NCBI RefSeq assembly: GCF_032452875.1
Contig: NC_083882.1
Coordinates: forward strand, 30,806,001 to 30,870,000
Length of the DNA stretch: 64,000 nucleotides
Reading direction: 5' to 3'
From: Bos javanicus
Taxonomy: Eukaryota > Chordata > Mammalia > Artiodactyla > Bovidae
The position numbers and the translations under genes are program-made. Of this stretch, positions 45,896 to 57,037 are shown one piece after another. How positions within the stretch are numbered: position 1 is the first letter of the stretch; each line of letters opens with the position of its first letter. The notes under the pieces are model-generated. The model ran no database searches and had not been told where the DNA came from. It was given only the letters and a program-made list of their open reading frames with translations.

Positions 45896-46129
45896 CCTGG
45901 CTGGCCTTGATCCTTCCTGAGAATAGGCCTGCCACCAGCACTGGAGAGCAAAGGTGGATGCGGCTTCCTAGAAGACTGCCTGAGGTTTCTGATGCAGGTG
46001 GTGAGGTGGGAGCCTAGGGGAAGGTTCTGGAAAGCAGCCCGACATTCATAAGGACCTGGAGACCTGGGCCATTCCACAGATCCCCAAGGCAGCATCATCC
46101 ACCGAAGAGTCAGTCTCCTAAATCCCTTT

Positions 46130-46210
46130 CACTTCCCAGGAAAAAAACCCAAACCTTAGAAAGTTAGGTCATTTGCTCAAAGTCTTTCAGAAAACCAGTG
46201 GCTGAACCCA
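46130..46210 (-). mobile_element. MIR fragment
   Basis: GTCATTTGCTCAAAGTC and ACCAGTGGCTGAACCC, reverse orientation. Confidence 0.5.
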
Positions 46211-46309
46211 TACTCAAGCAAGAAGGAAACTGACCTGAAAGCCAAACCCAGCATCTGAGGCTACAAGGATTTGCTGGTTCATTGAGACATTTGATAAACA
46301 GCACAGACT

Positions 46310-46440
46310 GCCTGACACAGTACAAGCTTATTTACATCCAAGCCTGTGTGGTCGGGGTGACCACTTTCATTTTTCTGATGGAGGGAAATTGAGGCTTCCA
46401 AGGGCAAAGCCACTCTTGGAAGCAAGGAGCTGAGTCAAAC
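46310..46440 (-). mobile_element. MIR fragment
   Basis: TCATTTTTCTGATGGAGGGAAATTGAGG, the reverse MIR core. Confidence 0.65.
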
Positions 46441-46620
46441 TAGAACCCAGACGGCCAGCTACAAGCCCAGAGTTTGACTCTGGACTGATTTCTCCCTTGA
46501 AAAAACCCTAATGGCCAATGCCAGCAGCTCGTCTTGTCCCTGAGAAAGCCCATGAACAGTGATGGGTCCCCAGCAGTTCTGCCAGGAACACACGCCAACT
46601 CTGCTCCCAGCACCAGCCTG

Positions 46621-46822
46621 GTGTCTTCGAAGGTAGAGAATCCGCCTGCAACACCAGCGACTTGGGTTCAATCCCTCTGTCGGGAAGATCCCCTGGAGAA
46701 GGGAATGGTTGCGTATTTCAGTATTCTTGTCTGGAGAATCCCATAGACAGGGGAGCCTGGCGGGCTACAGTCCACAGGGTCCCAAAGAGTCGGACACGAC
46801 TGAGCGACTAAGCACACACATG
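46621..46822 (+). mobile_element. Bov-tA SINE
   Basis: The head start is diverged (GTCTTCGAAGGTAGAGAATCC). The tail is intact to GACACGACTGAGCGACTAAG. Confidence 0.92.
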
Positions 46823-47744
46823 TCACACTTCGCAAGGCTGAGCACCCACCTCATGACCCTCACCCCTTCCTTGGGCTCCAAAGTCTCTCCCCATCCCCAG
46901 GTGTGCACAGCCTTGGGCAGGGAGGGCCCCACCATTAGGTCCAGACATCACGTCTCCTCTATTTCTTTGCTCCTGCGGTTCTCCCTGGATGAATGCCCCC
47001 TTTCCCTGGATTTACAGCATCCTCCTGCGGTGGGGTTGATGTCACTTTAATGAGAGTTACAGCTGCCTTCAACTGTGACTGCTGCATTCCAATTTATGGC
47101 CAGGCCTCCGGGAGCCCAGCAGGACTTCTCCCTGGCAGGGAGGGGCGGTGGCCTGGACTGGGGTGGAGAGTGGAGGACTGCAGTCTTCTGCTTGAGCCTG
47201 GGGACAGCCAGCCCAGCTCTGAACTAGGGCCCCAGGCTCGAACTGGGGCAGCAGGGAACACTAAGAATGGGGGGGGCGAAGGAAGAGGAGTCATGTGCCT
47301 CAGCTTTTCTGGCCTCTCTCCTGCCATGCCTGTGAGAAGCACAGCTCTGAACTGGAGGACCCAGGGCAGAGGAAAGTAGAGGCATTCACAGAAAGCCTGT
47401 TGTTCTCTAGTTGAATCCAGATGTGGATGGAGGGAGGGGGAGAGAGGGAGGGGCCCTGGAGCAACCCTGGAGGGAGGAGGGGAAGGGAGAAGGGGAACTG
47501 GGAAAGCAGACCGCCTGGCAGGAGTGCCAGAGATGTCCTGGGATTATTTCCGGATCTCAGTGTCCTCTGATGAGGGTCTAAGAGTGTTGCCCCAAATCGG
47601 TCTCCGTTGTCTCCAGAAAATGGATAAGAGGCGACATTGCCAGTGGGCTCGAGCACCTGTTGAAAACCCGCTGCCATGTATGGAGAACATGTGGACTTGC
47701 CCTCTGCCCAGCATCTCTCTGCTACGGGCCCAAGGGTGGAGGTG
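46823..47744. other. Single-copy non-coding stretch
   Basis: No gene. G/A-rich at about 47,425-47,510. Confidence 0.45.
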
Positions 47745-47817
47745 AATGCCTAGGCATTGAACACAGTGCTTCATTTAATTATCACAACAACTGATGAGAT
47801 GGTAATTATCACTTCCT

Positions 47818-47960
47818 TTTTTATTATTGCCTTATTTTTGGCTGCCTTGGGTCTTTCGTTGCTGTGCGCAGGCCTTCTCTAGTTGAGGTGAGTGGGGGCT
47901 GCTCTCTAGTTGCTGCTGGAGTGCTTAGACCGCAGCTCAGGCTCGGGGCTGTCTGATTCC
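47818..47960 (-). mobile_element. CHR-type SINE, head missing
   Basis: TTTTTGGCTGCCTTGGGTCTT then CTCTAGTTGAGGTGAGTGGGG. It ends before the tRNA-like head. Confidence 0.85.
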
Positions 47961-48494
47961 ACTGCTCACGCTCTACCACCCATTTTGGAACCACTGCATT
48001 TGCCCAAGACCCACCCGTTTCTAGAAATCTGAAGTTGGCTCAAAGTTGTCCTAAAGCCATGCTGGAGACAGGCTCATGGGGGCAAGACCTTGGCCATGCG
48101 TTTATAATACTGCAGCCAGCTATGCCCGCCTCTGCGCCCTCCTGGGAGGAGGAGTCTGCTCTTCAGCGGCCTTAGAGAGGGAGGCTGCGGTGCCTGAGAA
48201 GGCCCAGGGTGCAGAGTCCCCTAGAGGCCACTGATCCCTGGGAGAGGAAGGGCCTGTCCCCCACCCCACCACACCTGCCGGTGGCCTCATCCTCCCCAGG
48301 AACAGGAAATCCATGATCAGGTCCAAAGGCTCAGCTGGGAGTGGGAGCCAAGAGCAGCATCAGCGAGGACATCACCCCTGCCCGCCCCATGTGGGACCAA
48401 GCACAGAGGCAACATCTGACCCCTGAGTGAGAGGCCGTGGCTTGGATGGGACCCAGGACTGTGCGGCACAGAAGGCCCTGGAGAACAGGCATGG
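47961..48494. other. Single-copy non-coding stretch
   Basis: Nothing recognised. Confidence 0.45.
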
Positions 48495-48642
48495 GAGCCC
48501 AGACTTTGGAGTCAGGTGGTCTGCGTGTGGCCCTGGTCCTGCTGCACTGGCTGCATGACCTTGACAGAACACTGTGTCTCATTGTACCCTCCTGTAAAGT
48601 GGCGGGCATCATAGCTCCTATCTCCTAGGGTGCAAGTGGGTA
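48495..48642 (+). mobile_element. MIR SINE
   Basis: GACTTTGGAGTCAGGTGGTC, GGCTGCATGACCTTGACAG, CCTCCTGTAAAGTGGCGG. A Bov-tA inserted just beyond its end. Confidence 0.82.
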
Positions 48643-48654
48643 TTAAGTGAGAAG

Positions 48655-48844
48655 TGAGTAAAGTGAGTCACTCAGTCATGTCCAACTCTTTGTGACACCA
48701 TGGACTATACAGTCCATGGAATTCTCCAGGCCAGAATGCTGGAGTGGGTAGCCTTTCCCTTCTCCAGGGGATCTTCCCAACCCAGGGATCGAATCCAGGG
48801 TCTCCTGCATGGCAGGCAGATTCTTTACTAACAGGGGAAGCCCT
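48655..48844 (-). mobile_element. Bov-tA SINE
   Basis: Reverse copy. The TSD TTAAGTGAGAAG/TTAAGTGGGAAG (one mismatch) lies at 48,643-48,654 and 48,845-48,856. Confidence 0.95.
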
Positions 48845-48857
48845 GTTAAGTGGGAAG

Positions 48858-49026
48858 CTGACTTTTATTTCACTTTATTTATTTATTTATTTAGTTAGTT
48901 AGTTAGTTAGTTATTTTTTGGCCACATGGTCTGGCTTGCAGGATCTCAGTTCCCCGACCAGGGATTGAACCCAGACCACGACAGTGAAAGCCCGGAATCC
49001 TAACCAGGAGGCCATCGGGGAGCTCC
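48858..49026 (-). mobile_element. CHR-type SINE with (TTTA)n(GTTA)n tail
   Basis: The tail expanded into TTTA units (about 48,875-48,895) then GTTA units (about 48,895-48,915). The head end reads GAGGCCATCGGGGAGCTCCC. Confidence 0.92.
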
Positions 49027-49604
49027 CTGTGCATTTTTAGCATTTATAGTGAGTGCTCCCGAAATGTTCGCTGGTACATTTCTAGATTCCATTTCTTATA
49101 CCACTGCTGACTCCTGTCTCAGTCTCCTTATGCTTATTATAGGTAGGATGATCCTTTTGGATGAAACCATTTAGTTTCCCCAGTATCCCCAAACCTCTCA
49201 TCCCAGGGACCCAAGGGCCTATCAAGGTACTAATTAGCAAAGCCTCAGGACAGGCCCAGGCGGGGAGGGAGCCTTATTGACGTTAATTGGTACTATCAGA
49301 TCTTTGCCCAGTCAGGATGGAGCAGCACAGGCTGTGACAGTGTCTCTGCCCTTGGGGTTCACAATCTGTCCAAGACTGCACCGCCCCCCGTGGCTGTGGT
49401 GGGTGGCTGGGTAGGCAGCTCCTCCCCTCTCTCCCCTTCACAGGGCCCAGCATGTGAGAAGGGCAGGGGTGAAGCAGGGATAGAACTACTGTCTACCATA
49501 CCGTCTCCTACGAAAGGGTAGGGACCAGGGTCTCAGACCAGCCAACACTCCAAGTGCAACCATGATGTCTACCCTGTGAGAGACGCCAGCCTCTGCCAAT
49601 GGCT
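49027..49604. other. Single-copy non-coding stretch
   Basis: No gene. A block with ACTAATTAGCAAAGC and GACGTTAATTGG (49,230-49,295) is homeobox-motif-like but unproven. Confidence 0.45.
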
Positions 49605-49898
49605 CCCAGCTAATTTAATGAACCCAGGGAGCTTGTTTGAAATCCAGAGTCCCAGGCAATGCCCGCTATGGTTGAGGTCCCGGCACCTGTATTTTTAATT
49701 TTCTTTCTTTTTTTTTTATTGGCTGCACCTTGAGGCCAGAACTTCCCAGACCAGGGATGGAACCTGTGCCCCTTGCTGTGGAAGCACAGAGTTTTAACCC
49801 CTGAACCACCAGGGAAGTCCCGGGGACCTATATTTTCAACAAGCATCCAGGGGATTCTAATAAGGCTGGTCTGCAGGACCTCATTTTAGAGAAGACTG
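49605..49898 (+). mobile_element. MER5A-like DNA transposon split by CHR SINE
   Basis: Left part 49,605-49,692 (GAAATCCAGAGTCCCAGGC), right part from 49,822 (CAAGCATCCAGGGGATTC). The flanks CACCTGTATTTTTAA and GACCTATATTTTCAA are a diverged TSD of the SINE. Confidence 0.68.
49693..49821 (-). mobile_element. CHR-type SINE nested in MER5A
   Basis: T-rich tail, TTATTGGCTGCACCTTGAGG, then ACCACCAGGGAAGTCCC. Confidence 0.9.
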
Positions 49899-49904
49899 GT
49901 CTGA

Positions 49905-49985
49905 TGTTCGTGTGTCCAATATTACTTAGTGCAAAGTCAGGTGCACAGTACTCAACAACAATAAATGCTGATTGATGAAAAAAAC
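49905..49985 (+). mobile_element. MIR-type 3' tail
   Basis: CAGGTGCACAGTACTCAACAAC followed by AATAAATGCTGATTGATGAA. Confidence 0.5.
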
Positions 49986-50779
49986 GAATGAGTGAGCAAG
50001 TGGGCAGAATAGAGACTGAATATCTGTAGGGTCTAAATCAAAGATCCATCTTCCTCTAGGAATTCCCTTCCTTGGGGAAACTTAAGCCCTTCCTCCCTGG
50101 CTCACTCTTTCGTGGTTGGGACCAGATTTCTTCTGCTGAAATTGCAAGTGGCTGTCTAAGTGCTAAGGAAAGTTCTAGGCCACGCAGAAGAAACCCCACA
50201 GAGTCCCTTTCTCCACTTCATATCTAACCAGAGAGGTCAGGGATCCCTGAGGTTTCTATTTCCAGAAAAACTGCAAGTGCACACAAAGGTTTGCCTTTCG
50301 TTTCCAGAGTTCTGGGCCCTGAAGCTATCCGTGATTAAGGATCCTTGATGAAGTGTCCTTTGATCTGTGAGTCATCTTAACTGCGGGAAGCTGGGCAAAG
50401 GTGAAGGGAGGACCCAGAGGAGTGTCTGGGCAGAGGGAGAGGCAGCCAGGGCTCCATGGGCACCCCCCCAACCTAGGAGAAGAGGGGCCTGGAAGCCGAG
50501 GTTAGGCCTGGATTTCTTTGCTCCCTTCTCCGTCTCTCTAGAAGAGTGAGGGGAACAGGGGACAGGGCTGGGGGTCTGACAGACATGGGGCAAGAAGCAG
50601 TGATCTGACCAAGGAGTACCACCGGGAAGGCAGTGAGGGAAGGAGAAGAAAAGAAGTTTTTCCTTCTTTTTTTTTTTTTAAATCTTTTTCCCTTCCCAAT
50701 TTTTTCTTTTCTCTTTTCTGTCACCACCATGCATTTGGAGCTGATGCGATGAGTCTGTGAATACACTCACTATACCATT
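49986..50779. other. Single-copy non-coding stretch
   Basis: No gene. A T-rich pyrimidine tract lies at 50,660-50,720. Confidence 0.45.
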
Positions 50780-50872
50780 TTCCTTTTTTGACCATACTAC
50801 AAGGCATGCAGGATGCTCTTTCCTCAACCAGGGATTGAACCTGTGCCCCCTGCATTGGAGCCTGGGAAGTCC
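50780..50872 (-). mobile_element. CHR-type SINE fragment
   Basis: CTCAACCAGGGATTGAACCT and GAGCCTGGGAAGTCCC. It contains a deletion in the head. Confidence 0.8.
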
Positions 50873-50904
50873 CAAGAAGCTTTCCTAAACTCCATTTGCT
50901 GCAG

Positions 50905-51075
50905 GCATCAAGCTAATTGTGCATCTCATCACATTTAGTCCTCGGTATAACCCGCCTGAAGGAATTCACATCTGCTTTTCACACAGGGCACGGAGCCTCA
51001 CTGGGCGGGGGAGGGGTGTCACCCACTCAGCTTCTCACAGCCAGTAAAAGGCAGAGCCAAGATTTCAAAACCGGA
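50905..51075 (-). mobile_element. MIR SINE
   Basis: Reverse order: CATCTCATCACATTTAGTCC, GGGCACGGAGCCTCACTG, CAGCCAGTAAAAGGCAGAGCC. Confidence 0.72.
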
Positions 51076-51479
51076 TCCTCCCTAAACTATGAGACTGGGA
51101 CGGGTTCAAACTGCAAACTCAAGGGACAGTTTTTACTCTATCCTCCTCGGACACCACGACAGCTCTTTCTCCGCTTCCCTTCTGTTATTTGCAGGGAATG
51201 AGAGGGAGGTTCCAAGTGAACGGTGAGAATCGGATGCCTTTCCCTCTGCCTTCACCCTGAGGGCCCTAACCCCCACCCCCACCCAGGCAAGGTCTAGCAT
51301 TTGAAAGCTGGCTTGGTCTGATTTGTTCAAGGGCATCAGGGCAACCACACACACACGGGGGGACTTTCAGATCCCTGATTTCCAGGAGGAAGCAAAAAGT
51401 TACAAACAAAATGGAGAGCTAGTCCCTGTGTAGATGAGACAGACGCTGGGGCATTTAGGTAGAACTTGAAGCCCAAGGC
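51076..51479. other. Single-copy non-coding stretch
   Basis: Nothing recognised. Confidence 0.45.
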
Positions 51480-51690
51480 CTTGGAGCTGGACTTGGCTTC
51501 CAGGTGGAGCCCCACTCCTTTCTGGTGTGACCTTGGGCAAGTACTTTGACTTCTCTGAGCATCCATTTCCTCACCTATTAAATTAGTAATAATACCTGCC
51601 TCCCAGAAATACCCTAAGAATTAAGTAAGAAAATGAACCCAAAGTTCCCAGGCTCACAGTAAGCACTCCATGGATAGTCACAGGACTTTT
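51480..51690 (+). mobile_element. MIR SINE
   Basis: TGTGACCTTGGGCAAGTACTT, CCATTTCCTCACCTATTAAA and CACAGTAAGCACTCCATGG, in MIR order. Confidence 0.85.
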
Positions 51691-51794
51691 CACTTCATTT
51701 TTTAATAAGTGGGGTATTTGGGGGAAGTAATTTGAAATTCCAAAGAGAAGGCATTTAAAATGAGAAATAATTTGTAAAAGCTAGGAGATGATTA

Positions 51795-51905
51795 AATCAT
51801 CTCCTTTTCTCATCTGTAAAATGGAAATCATAATAGTACTTACCTCAAAGGGTTGTTCAGGATTTAATGAAAATTCATGAAAAGTCTTTGACATTCTCCG
51901 GCAGA
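51795..51905 (+). mobile_element. MIR SINE fragment
   Basis: TTCTCATCTGTAAAATGGAAA and CTTACCTCAAAGGGTTGTTC. Confidence 0.8.
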
Positions 51906-52560
51906 ATATTAGCATGTATCAATGATTCCTATTACTGATCAGACTCTCCTGATTTGCACAGGGGTGCTATACGCAGGTCAGAGAAGTTGTCCACACTGAG
52001 GAAAAGGTAGAACGCTTAAATTCAAGTCAAGGAGATTTGTGTTATAAATTCGAAAGAAGTTTCTAGTTGAAAGCTGGCTAAGATCCCCTTAAGACAATAT
52101 GGGATCCTCTCCCCTCACAGACATTTATAGAGAGATGGAACACTGTTTCAAAGGCTGCTAGACATGGCCCTGGCTGGAGGTGTGAATTAAAGTTTATGTC
52201 CAGGGAGTCAATCTTTGCAAAAAGCTCTGTTATTATTCATATTATATTGATGCATCTTAGAATCATATTCATGTCTTCTTGTAAATCTTTTCTATAAGAT
52301 CATATAGGAGAAAATGATAACAAATGAATAATGAGAGTGAGCTATCAACTATTTAGACACAGTATGTTCCATAACTACTAAGAATGACATGAACTGCATT
52401 AATATATGGAAATATATGTATGAAATAATGTTGAGAAAAGCAGAACAGGAAACACAGAGCTGGGTCTGAGAACTTAATTGAAGACCTAAAACTCAGAAGA
52501 TAACTTGAAATAAATATTGATCAAATTTTATTTTCTCTCAAATGGCCTAAAACGACGATA
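51906..52560. other. AT-rich single-copy non-coding stretch
   Basis: Nothing recognised. Confidence 0.45.
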
Positions 52561-52667
52561 TGTGTATATGTGTATATGCTCATTCACTCAGTTGACTCTT
52601 TGCAACCCCATGGACTGTAGCCTGTCAGGCTCCTCTGTCCATGGAATTTTCCAGGCTAGAATACTGT
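52561..52667 (-). mobile_element. Truncated BovB-derived SINE tail
   Basis: Reverse copy that stops at CCAGGCTAGAATACTG. An 8-bp deletion near its start removes the GTGTCCGA motif. Confidence 0.86.
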
Positions 52668-52836
52668 TTGTTTCGATGCTGTTAAGCATCATGAGCTGCT
52701 TGTAAATTTTGGAGACTAATCCCTTTTAGGTCACATCATTTGCAAATATTTTCTCCCAACCTGTGGGTTGTCTTTTTGATTTGTTTATTGTTGCCTTTGC
52801 TATGCAAAAACTTTTGAGTTTAAGTAGGTCCCATTA
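52668..52836 (-). mobile_element. L1 ORF2 fragment, reverse orientation
   Basis: ATGAGCTGCTTGTAAATTTT to AGTTTAAGTAGGTCCCATT. Its last 97 bp are repeated at 53,700-53,796, on the other side of a BovB copy. Confidence 0.87.
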
Positions 52837-53056
52837 GGGGCTTCCCTGGTGGCTCAGCTGGTAAATAATCCTCCTGCAATGAGGGAGACCTGGGTTCAGT
52901 CCCTGGGTCGGGAAGATCCCCTGGAGGAGGGCATGGCAACCTACTCCAGTATTCTTGCCTGGAGAATCCCCATGGGACAGAGGAGCCTGATGGGCTACAG
53001 TCTATGGGGCTGCAAAGAGTCAGACAAGACTGAGTAACCAAGCACAGCACAGCACA
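52837..53056 (+). mobile_element. Bov-tA SINE
   Basis: Complete forward copy. It inserted at the joint between the left L1 piece and BovB; flanks AGGTCCCATTA and AGGTCCCTTTTA look like its TSD. Confidence 0.93.
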
Positions 53057-53069
53057 GGTCCCTTTTAAT

Positions 53070-53698
53070 GGGGAAAAAGTGAAAATAGTGGCATATTTTA
53101 TTTTCTTGGGCTCCAAAATCCCTGCAGACAGTGACTGCTGCCATGAAATTAAAAGGTACTTGCTCTTTGGAAGAAAAGCTAAGATAAACTTAGCGTATGA
53201 AAAAGCAGACATCACTTTGCCTACAAAAGTCCATCAGTTCCATACAGTCAAAGCTATGGTTTCTCCAGTAGTTATGCACAGGTCGGAGAGTTGAACCATA
53301 AAGAAGACTGAGCACTGAAGAATTGATGCTTTTGAACTGTGATGCTGGAGAAGACTCGAGAGTCCCTTGGGTAGCAAAGAGATCAAACCCATCAATTGTA
53401 AAGGAAATCAGTCCTGAATATTCATCGGAAGGGCTGATGCTGAAGCTGAAGCTCAAATACGTTGGCCCCCTGATGGGAAGAGCGACTTATTAGAAAAGAT
53501 CCTGATGTTGGGAAAGATTGAGGGCAGGAGGAGAAGGGGGAGACAGAGGAAGAGATGGTTGGATGGCATCACTGATTCAATGGACATGAGTTTAAGCAAA
53601 ACTTTGGGAGATAGTTTAGGACAAGGAAGCCTGGCATGCCGCAGTCCATGGGGTTGCAAAGAGTCGGACAGGACCCAGAGACGAAAGAGCAACAACAA
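53070..53698 (+). mobile_element. BovB (RTE) LINE 3' fragment
   Basis: GCATATTTTATTTTCTTGGG to GGACATGAGTTTAAGC, ending AACAACAA. About 630 bp with frameshifts. Confidence 0.94.
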
Positions 53699-54161
53699 TT
53701 TGCAAATATTTTCTCCCAATCTGTGGATTGTCTTTTTGCATTGTTTATTGTTTCCTTTGTTGTGCAAAAACTTTTGAGTTTAAGTAGGTCCCATTTGTTA
53801 ATTTTTGGATTTATGTCCATTACTCTGGGAAATGACTCGAAAAAGATATCGCTGTGATTTATGTCAGAGTGTTCTTTGCCTGTGTTTTCTCTAGGAGTTT
53901 TATAGTGTCCAGTCTCACATTTAGGTCTTTTAATCCATTTCAAGTTTATTTCTGTGTATGTTGTTAAAGAATGGTCTAATTTCTTTTTTTTTTAACATGT
54001 ATCTCTCCAGTTTTCCCAACACCATTTGTTGAAGAGACTGTCTTTCCAACGTTGTATAGTCTTGCCTCCTTCATCACAGATTGATGGAGCACAGGTGCAT
54101 GGGTTTATTTCTGAGTTTTCTATCCTGTTCCATTGATCTATATTTCTATTTTTGTGCCCTT
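53699..54161 (-). mobile_element. L1 ORF2 fragment, reverse orientation
   Basis: Begins with the second copy of the 97-98-bp repeat, then continues into more 5' L1 sequence (CAACACCATTTGTTGAAGAG; CCATTGATCTATATTTC). Confidence 0.88.
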
Positions 54162-54625
54162 GAAAAAATGAAATAATGCCATTTGCAGCAACACGGATGG
54201 ACCTAGAGATTGTCATACTGAAGTCAGTAAGTCAGAGAAGAAGAAATATCGGATGACATCCCTTATACGTGAGATCTAAAAAGACAGGATACAAATGAAC
54301 AGACTTAGGGAACTTACAGTTGCCAAGGGGAAGGGGATAATAAGGGAGTTTGGGATGGACATGTGCACACTGCTAAATTTAAAACGGATAACCAACAAGG
54401 GCATACTGTTTGGCACAGGGAACTCTGCTCAATGTTATGTGGCAGCCTGGATGGGAGGGGTATTGAGGAGAGAATGGATACATGTACATGTATGGCTGAG
54501 TCTCTTCATTCTTTACCTGAAAACTATCACAACACTGTTAATTGGCTATACCCAAATGGACACGGCTGAAGTGACTTAGCAGCAGTAGCAGCAGCAAATA
54601 CAAACTTAAAAGTTTAAAAAAAAAT
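54162..54625 (+). mobile_element. Artiodactyl L1 3' end, forward
   Basis: ATAATGCCATTTGCAGCAAC, GGATGGACCTAGAGATTGTC, and ATCACAACACTGTTAATTGG. Joined directly to the reversed L1 piece on its left. A 40-bp Bov-A2 tail remnant (54,556-54,596) sits inside. Confidence 0.86.
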
Positions 54626-55499
54626 CGTGACAGTGATGGTGGTTCTGAGATCCCCAGTCTGGGGGAGGAGGAGGTTCTTCTTCTATTAGATAAGGAAGAG
54701 ATGTGACTCCCTCCCCCTACATTCTGCCCTCAACTAGGACCTGACTCTCCCTTTCTCTGATCTAATAGAAGCCAGATACTATTTTTCTATTTGAAAAACA
54801 GATGCTAAAGGCCCTGAGCAGTACCTGTGATGGGAAAGCTGACGGCTGTGTTCAGTTATGGCCCCTGTCCACGCCCAACATGCTCATATTCACTCAGCTC
54901 CCTGACGAGAAAGAAGCAGGTCTTCTCATCCGAAGCCTTAATAGGTACGTTCATTTTGTGAGAGCAGTAAAAAGCCTGGCTAAAATATCTGTTTGTTTTT
55001 TTTTCTTTTTAGTAATAAATTTCCTCAGGGTTTTGCATAAAGAAAAGGATATTTACTCCTGAAAAATGTAGTAAACATGAAGCATACCGCATTGCTGGGG
55101 CCCCTGACTTTCCTGCAGGCTTTTTGCCTAAGGTCTCTGCTGGAACTGAGCAGGTGGCTCTGTAGGGCAGGGGCAAGACCCCTCTTCTCCAAGGTCTCCA
55201 AGCCTGCCCCACGGTGATGGAATTACTGAGGCTTGAAGGGACCAGATGCTCTCCAGGACACACATCTATTTTTTTCTCCGTCTGTGCTATATTCATCTTT
55301 TGTGGTTTTCCAGCCGTAGGGAGCCACACTAGCCTCTGCAAATGACCTGTGGGCTTCCATTTTGATGAGGTGGCCCAGCCTGTTTCCCCTGGAGACCCTG
55401 TTTTCTGTGGACCAAACAGCCAGTGAGATTCTCAAGGGCAGACTATGCCTAAGATGCTCACCCGCAAAGCACAGTGCCAGGTACACAGGGCTACAGAAA
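54626..55499. other. Single-copy stretch with a possible orphan exon
   Basis: No repeat recognised. Bases 54,802-54,944 lie between an acceptor-like CAG and a donor-like GTACGT and are open in one frame (see findings). A 12-bp inverted repeat, CTTCTATTAGAT, lies at about 54,680 and 54,762. Confidence 0.4.
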
Positions 55500-55625
55500 A
55501 CCTCATTATTGAAACCCTCTGTGTACCAGGTGCTATGCTGGTGAATACAAAGATGAGCCCCCTACCCCCAGCCATGAAAGGAAAGCCCTATGTGGTGTCA
55601 CAGGGGAGGCTAAAGACGGCTTCTA
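55500..55625 (+). mobile_element. Ancient MIR/L2-type repeat
   Basis: TGTACCAGGTGCTATGCTGG followed by GAATACAAAGATGAGCC. Confidence 0.6.
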
Positions 55626-55654
55626 ACCTGAGCAAAGCCACTAATAGCGGGGCC

Positions 55655-55867
55655 GGCTTCCCAGGTGGCTCAGTGGTAAAGAATCTGCCTGCCAATGCAG
55701 GAGACACAAGAGACTTGGGTTTGATCCATGGGTGAGGAAGATCCTCTAGACTAGGAAATGGCAACCCACTTTAGTATTCTTGCCTGGAAAATGCCATGGA
55801 CAGAGGAGCCTGGCATTCTATAGATCATGGGGTCGAACAGAGTTAGACACAACTGAACACTCATGCC
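55655..55867 (+). mobile_element. Bov-tA SINE
   Basis: GGCTTCCCAGGTGGCTCAGT to GTTAGACACAACTGAACAC. Confidence 0.93.
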
Positions 55868-55876
55868 TTAGCCCTT

Positions 55877-56005
55877 ATTTATTTATTTTTGGGGGGCATG
55901 GGGAGCCTTGCCTCATGGCATATGTCATCTAGTTCCCTGACTAGGAACTGAACCCATGTCCCCTGTAGTAGCAGCATGGAGCCCTAACCACCAGACTTCA
56001 CTTCC
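55877..56005 (-). mobile_element. CHR-type SINE
   Basis: TTATTTATTTTTGGGGGGCA, then CCTGACTAGGAACTGAACCC, then CCTAACCACCAG. Confidence 0.86.
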
Positions 56006-56149
56006 ATTCTTTTATACCTTCTGGTTCAAGCACAAAGGCTATGGAATCATTAAAACAAAAGGCAGAAGGTGAAAAGTACCTGTAGAGCTACCAAAAAGTA
56101 ACCTAAGGGCCTCTTCCCCAGGCTTCCCAATCTGAACCCATGGTGACGC

Positions 56150-56640
56150 CCAATGGCCCGAGCCAAATGTCCTTGACCCCTCCCTCTCCCTCACCCTCAA
56201 GTCCAAAGAAACGTCAAATCCTATATCCAAATTCTACTTCCAACATGCAGCTGAAGTCCAACACCCCTCTCACCTGCTGCTGCCACCGTGCTCCAAGCCA
56301 TCATGATCTCTCCTCTGGACCTCTTCCACAGTGATCTCTTCAAAATAGAAGTCTGATCATGTCATTCCCTTATAAGATAGCTTTCAGTGACTGCCCCCTT
56401 GTACTTAGGAAGAGAAAACAAAACAATACTCACATCCTACCATTGCCTGCAAGGGCCCGCATTATTTCCAGCAGCTCTCCTCCCCTCAGCTCACCTCAGG
56501 CACTTGGCAAAATTTCTGGGAAGTCCACCAGGCTCAGGCTGGTTCATATGTTATTTCCTTTGCCTAGAACATTATCTTTTCATATCAAGCCTGATTCATC
56601 TTTTTAAATCAACCTAGACATTGCGGGTCTAGGCTAGAGT
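56150..56640 (+). mobile_element. L2 LINE 3' fragment
   Basis: AGTCTGATCATGTCATTCCC, then GCACTTGGCAAAATTTC, then CCTTTGCCTAGAACATTATC. Diverged but in the expected L2 order. Confidence 0.65.
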
Positions 56641-56677
56641 TTCCTCCAATTCTTCACACTACCAGTTACAATGATAA

Positions 56678-57006
56678 TTTTTAAAATATTTTTTTAATTT
56701 ATTTTTGGCTATGCTGGGTCTTCTTTGCTGTGTGGGCTTTTCTCTAGTTGTGGCAAGTGGGAGGCTACTCTCCAGTTGCAGTATGCGGGCTTCTCATGGC
56801 TGTGGCTCCTCTGGTTGCAGAGCATGGGCTCTAGGGTGCATGAGCTTCGGTGGTTGTGGCTCCTGGCCTCTAGAGCACAAGTTCAATAGTTGCGGCACAT
56901 GGGCTTAGTCGCTTTGTGGCATGTGGGATCCTCCTGGATCAGGGATCGAACCTAAGTCTCCTGCATTGGCAGACGGGTTCTTTACCACTGAGCCATCAGG
57001 GAAGCA
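56678..57006 (-). mobile_element. CHR-type SINE, full length
   Basis: TTTTTGGCTATGCTGGGTCTTC, GAGCATGGGCTCTAGGGTGC, and GAGCCATCAGGGAAGC. Confidence 0.94.
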
Positions 57007-57037
57007 CTACAATTATCATTTAAGTATTTGTTTCTTG

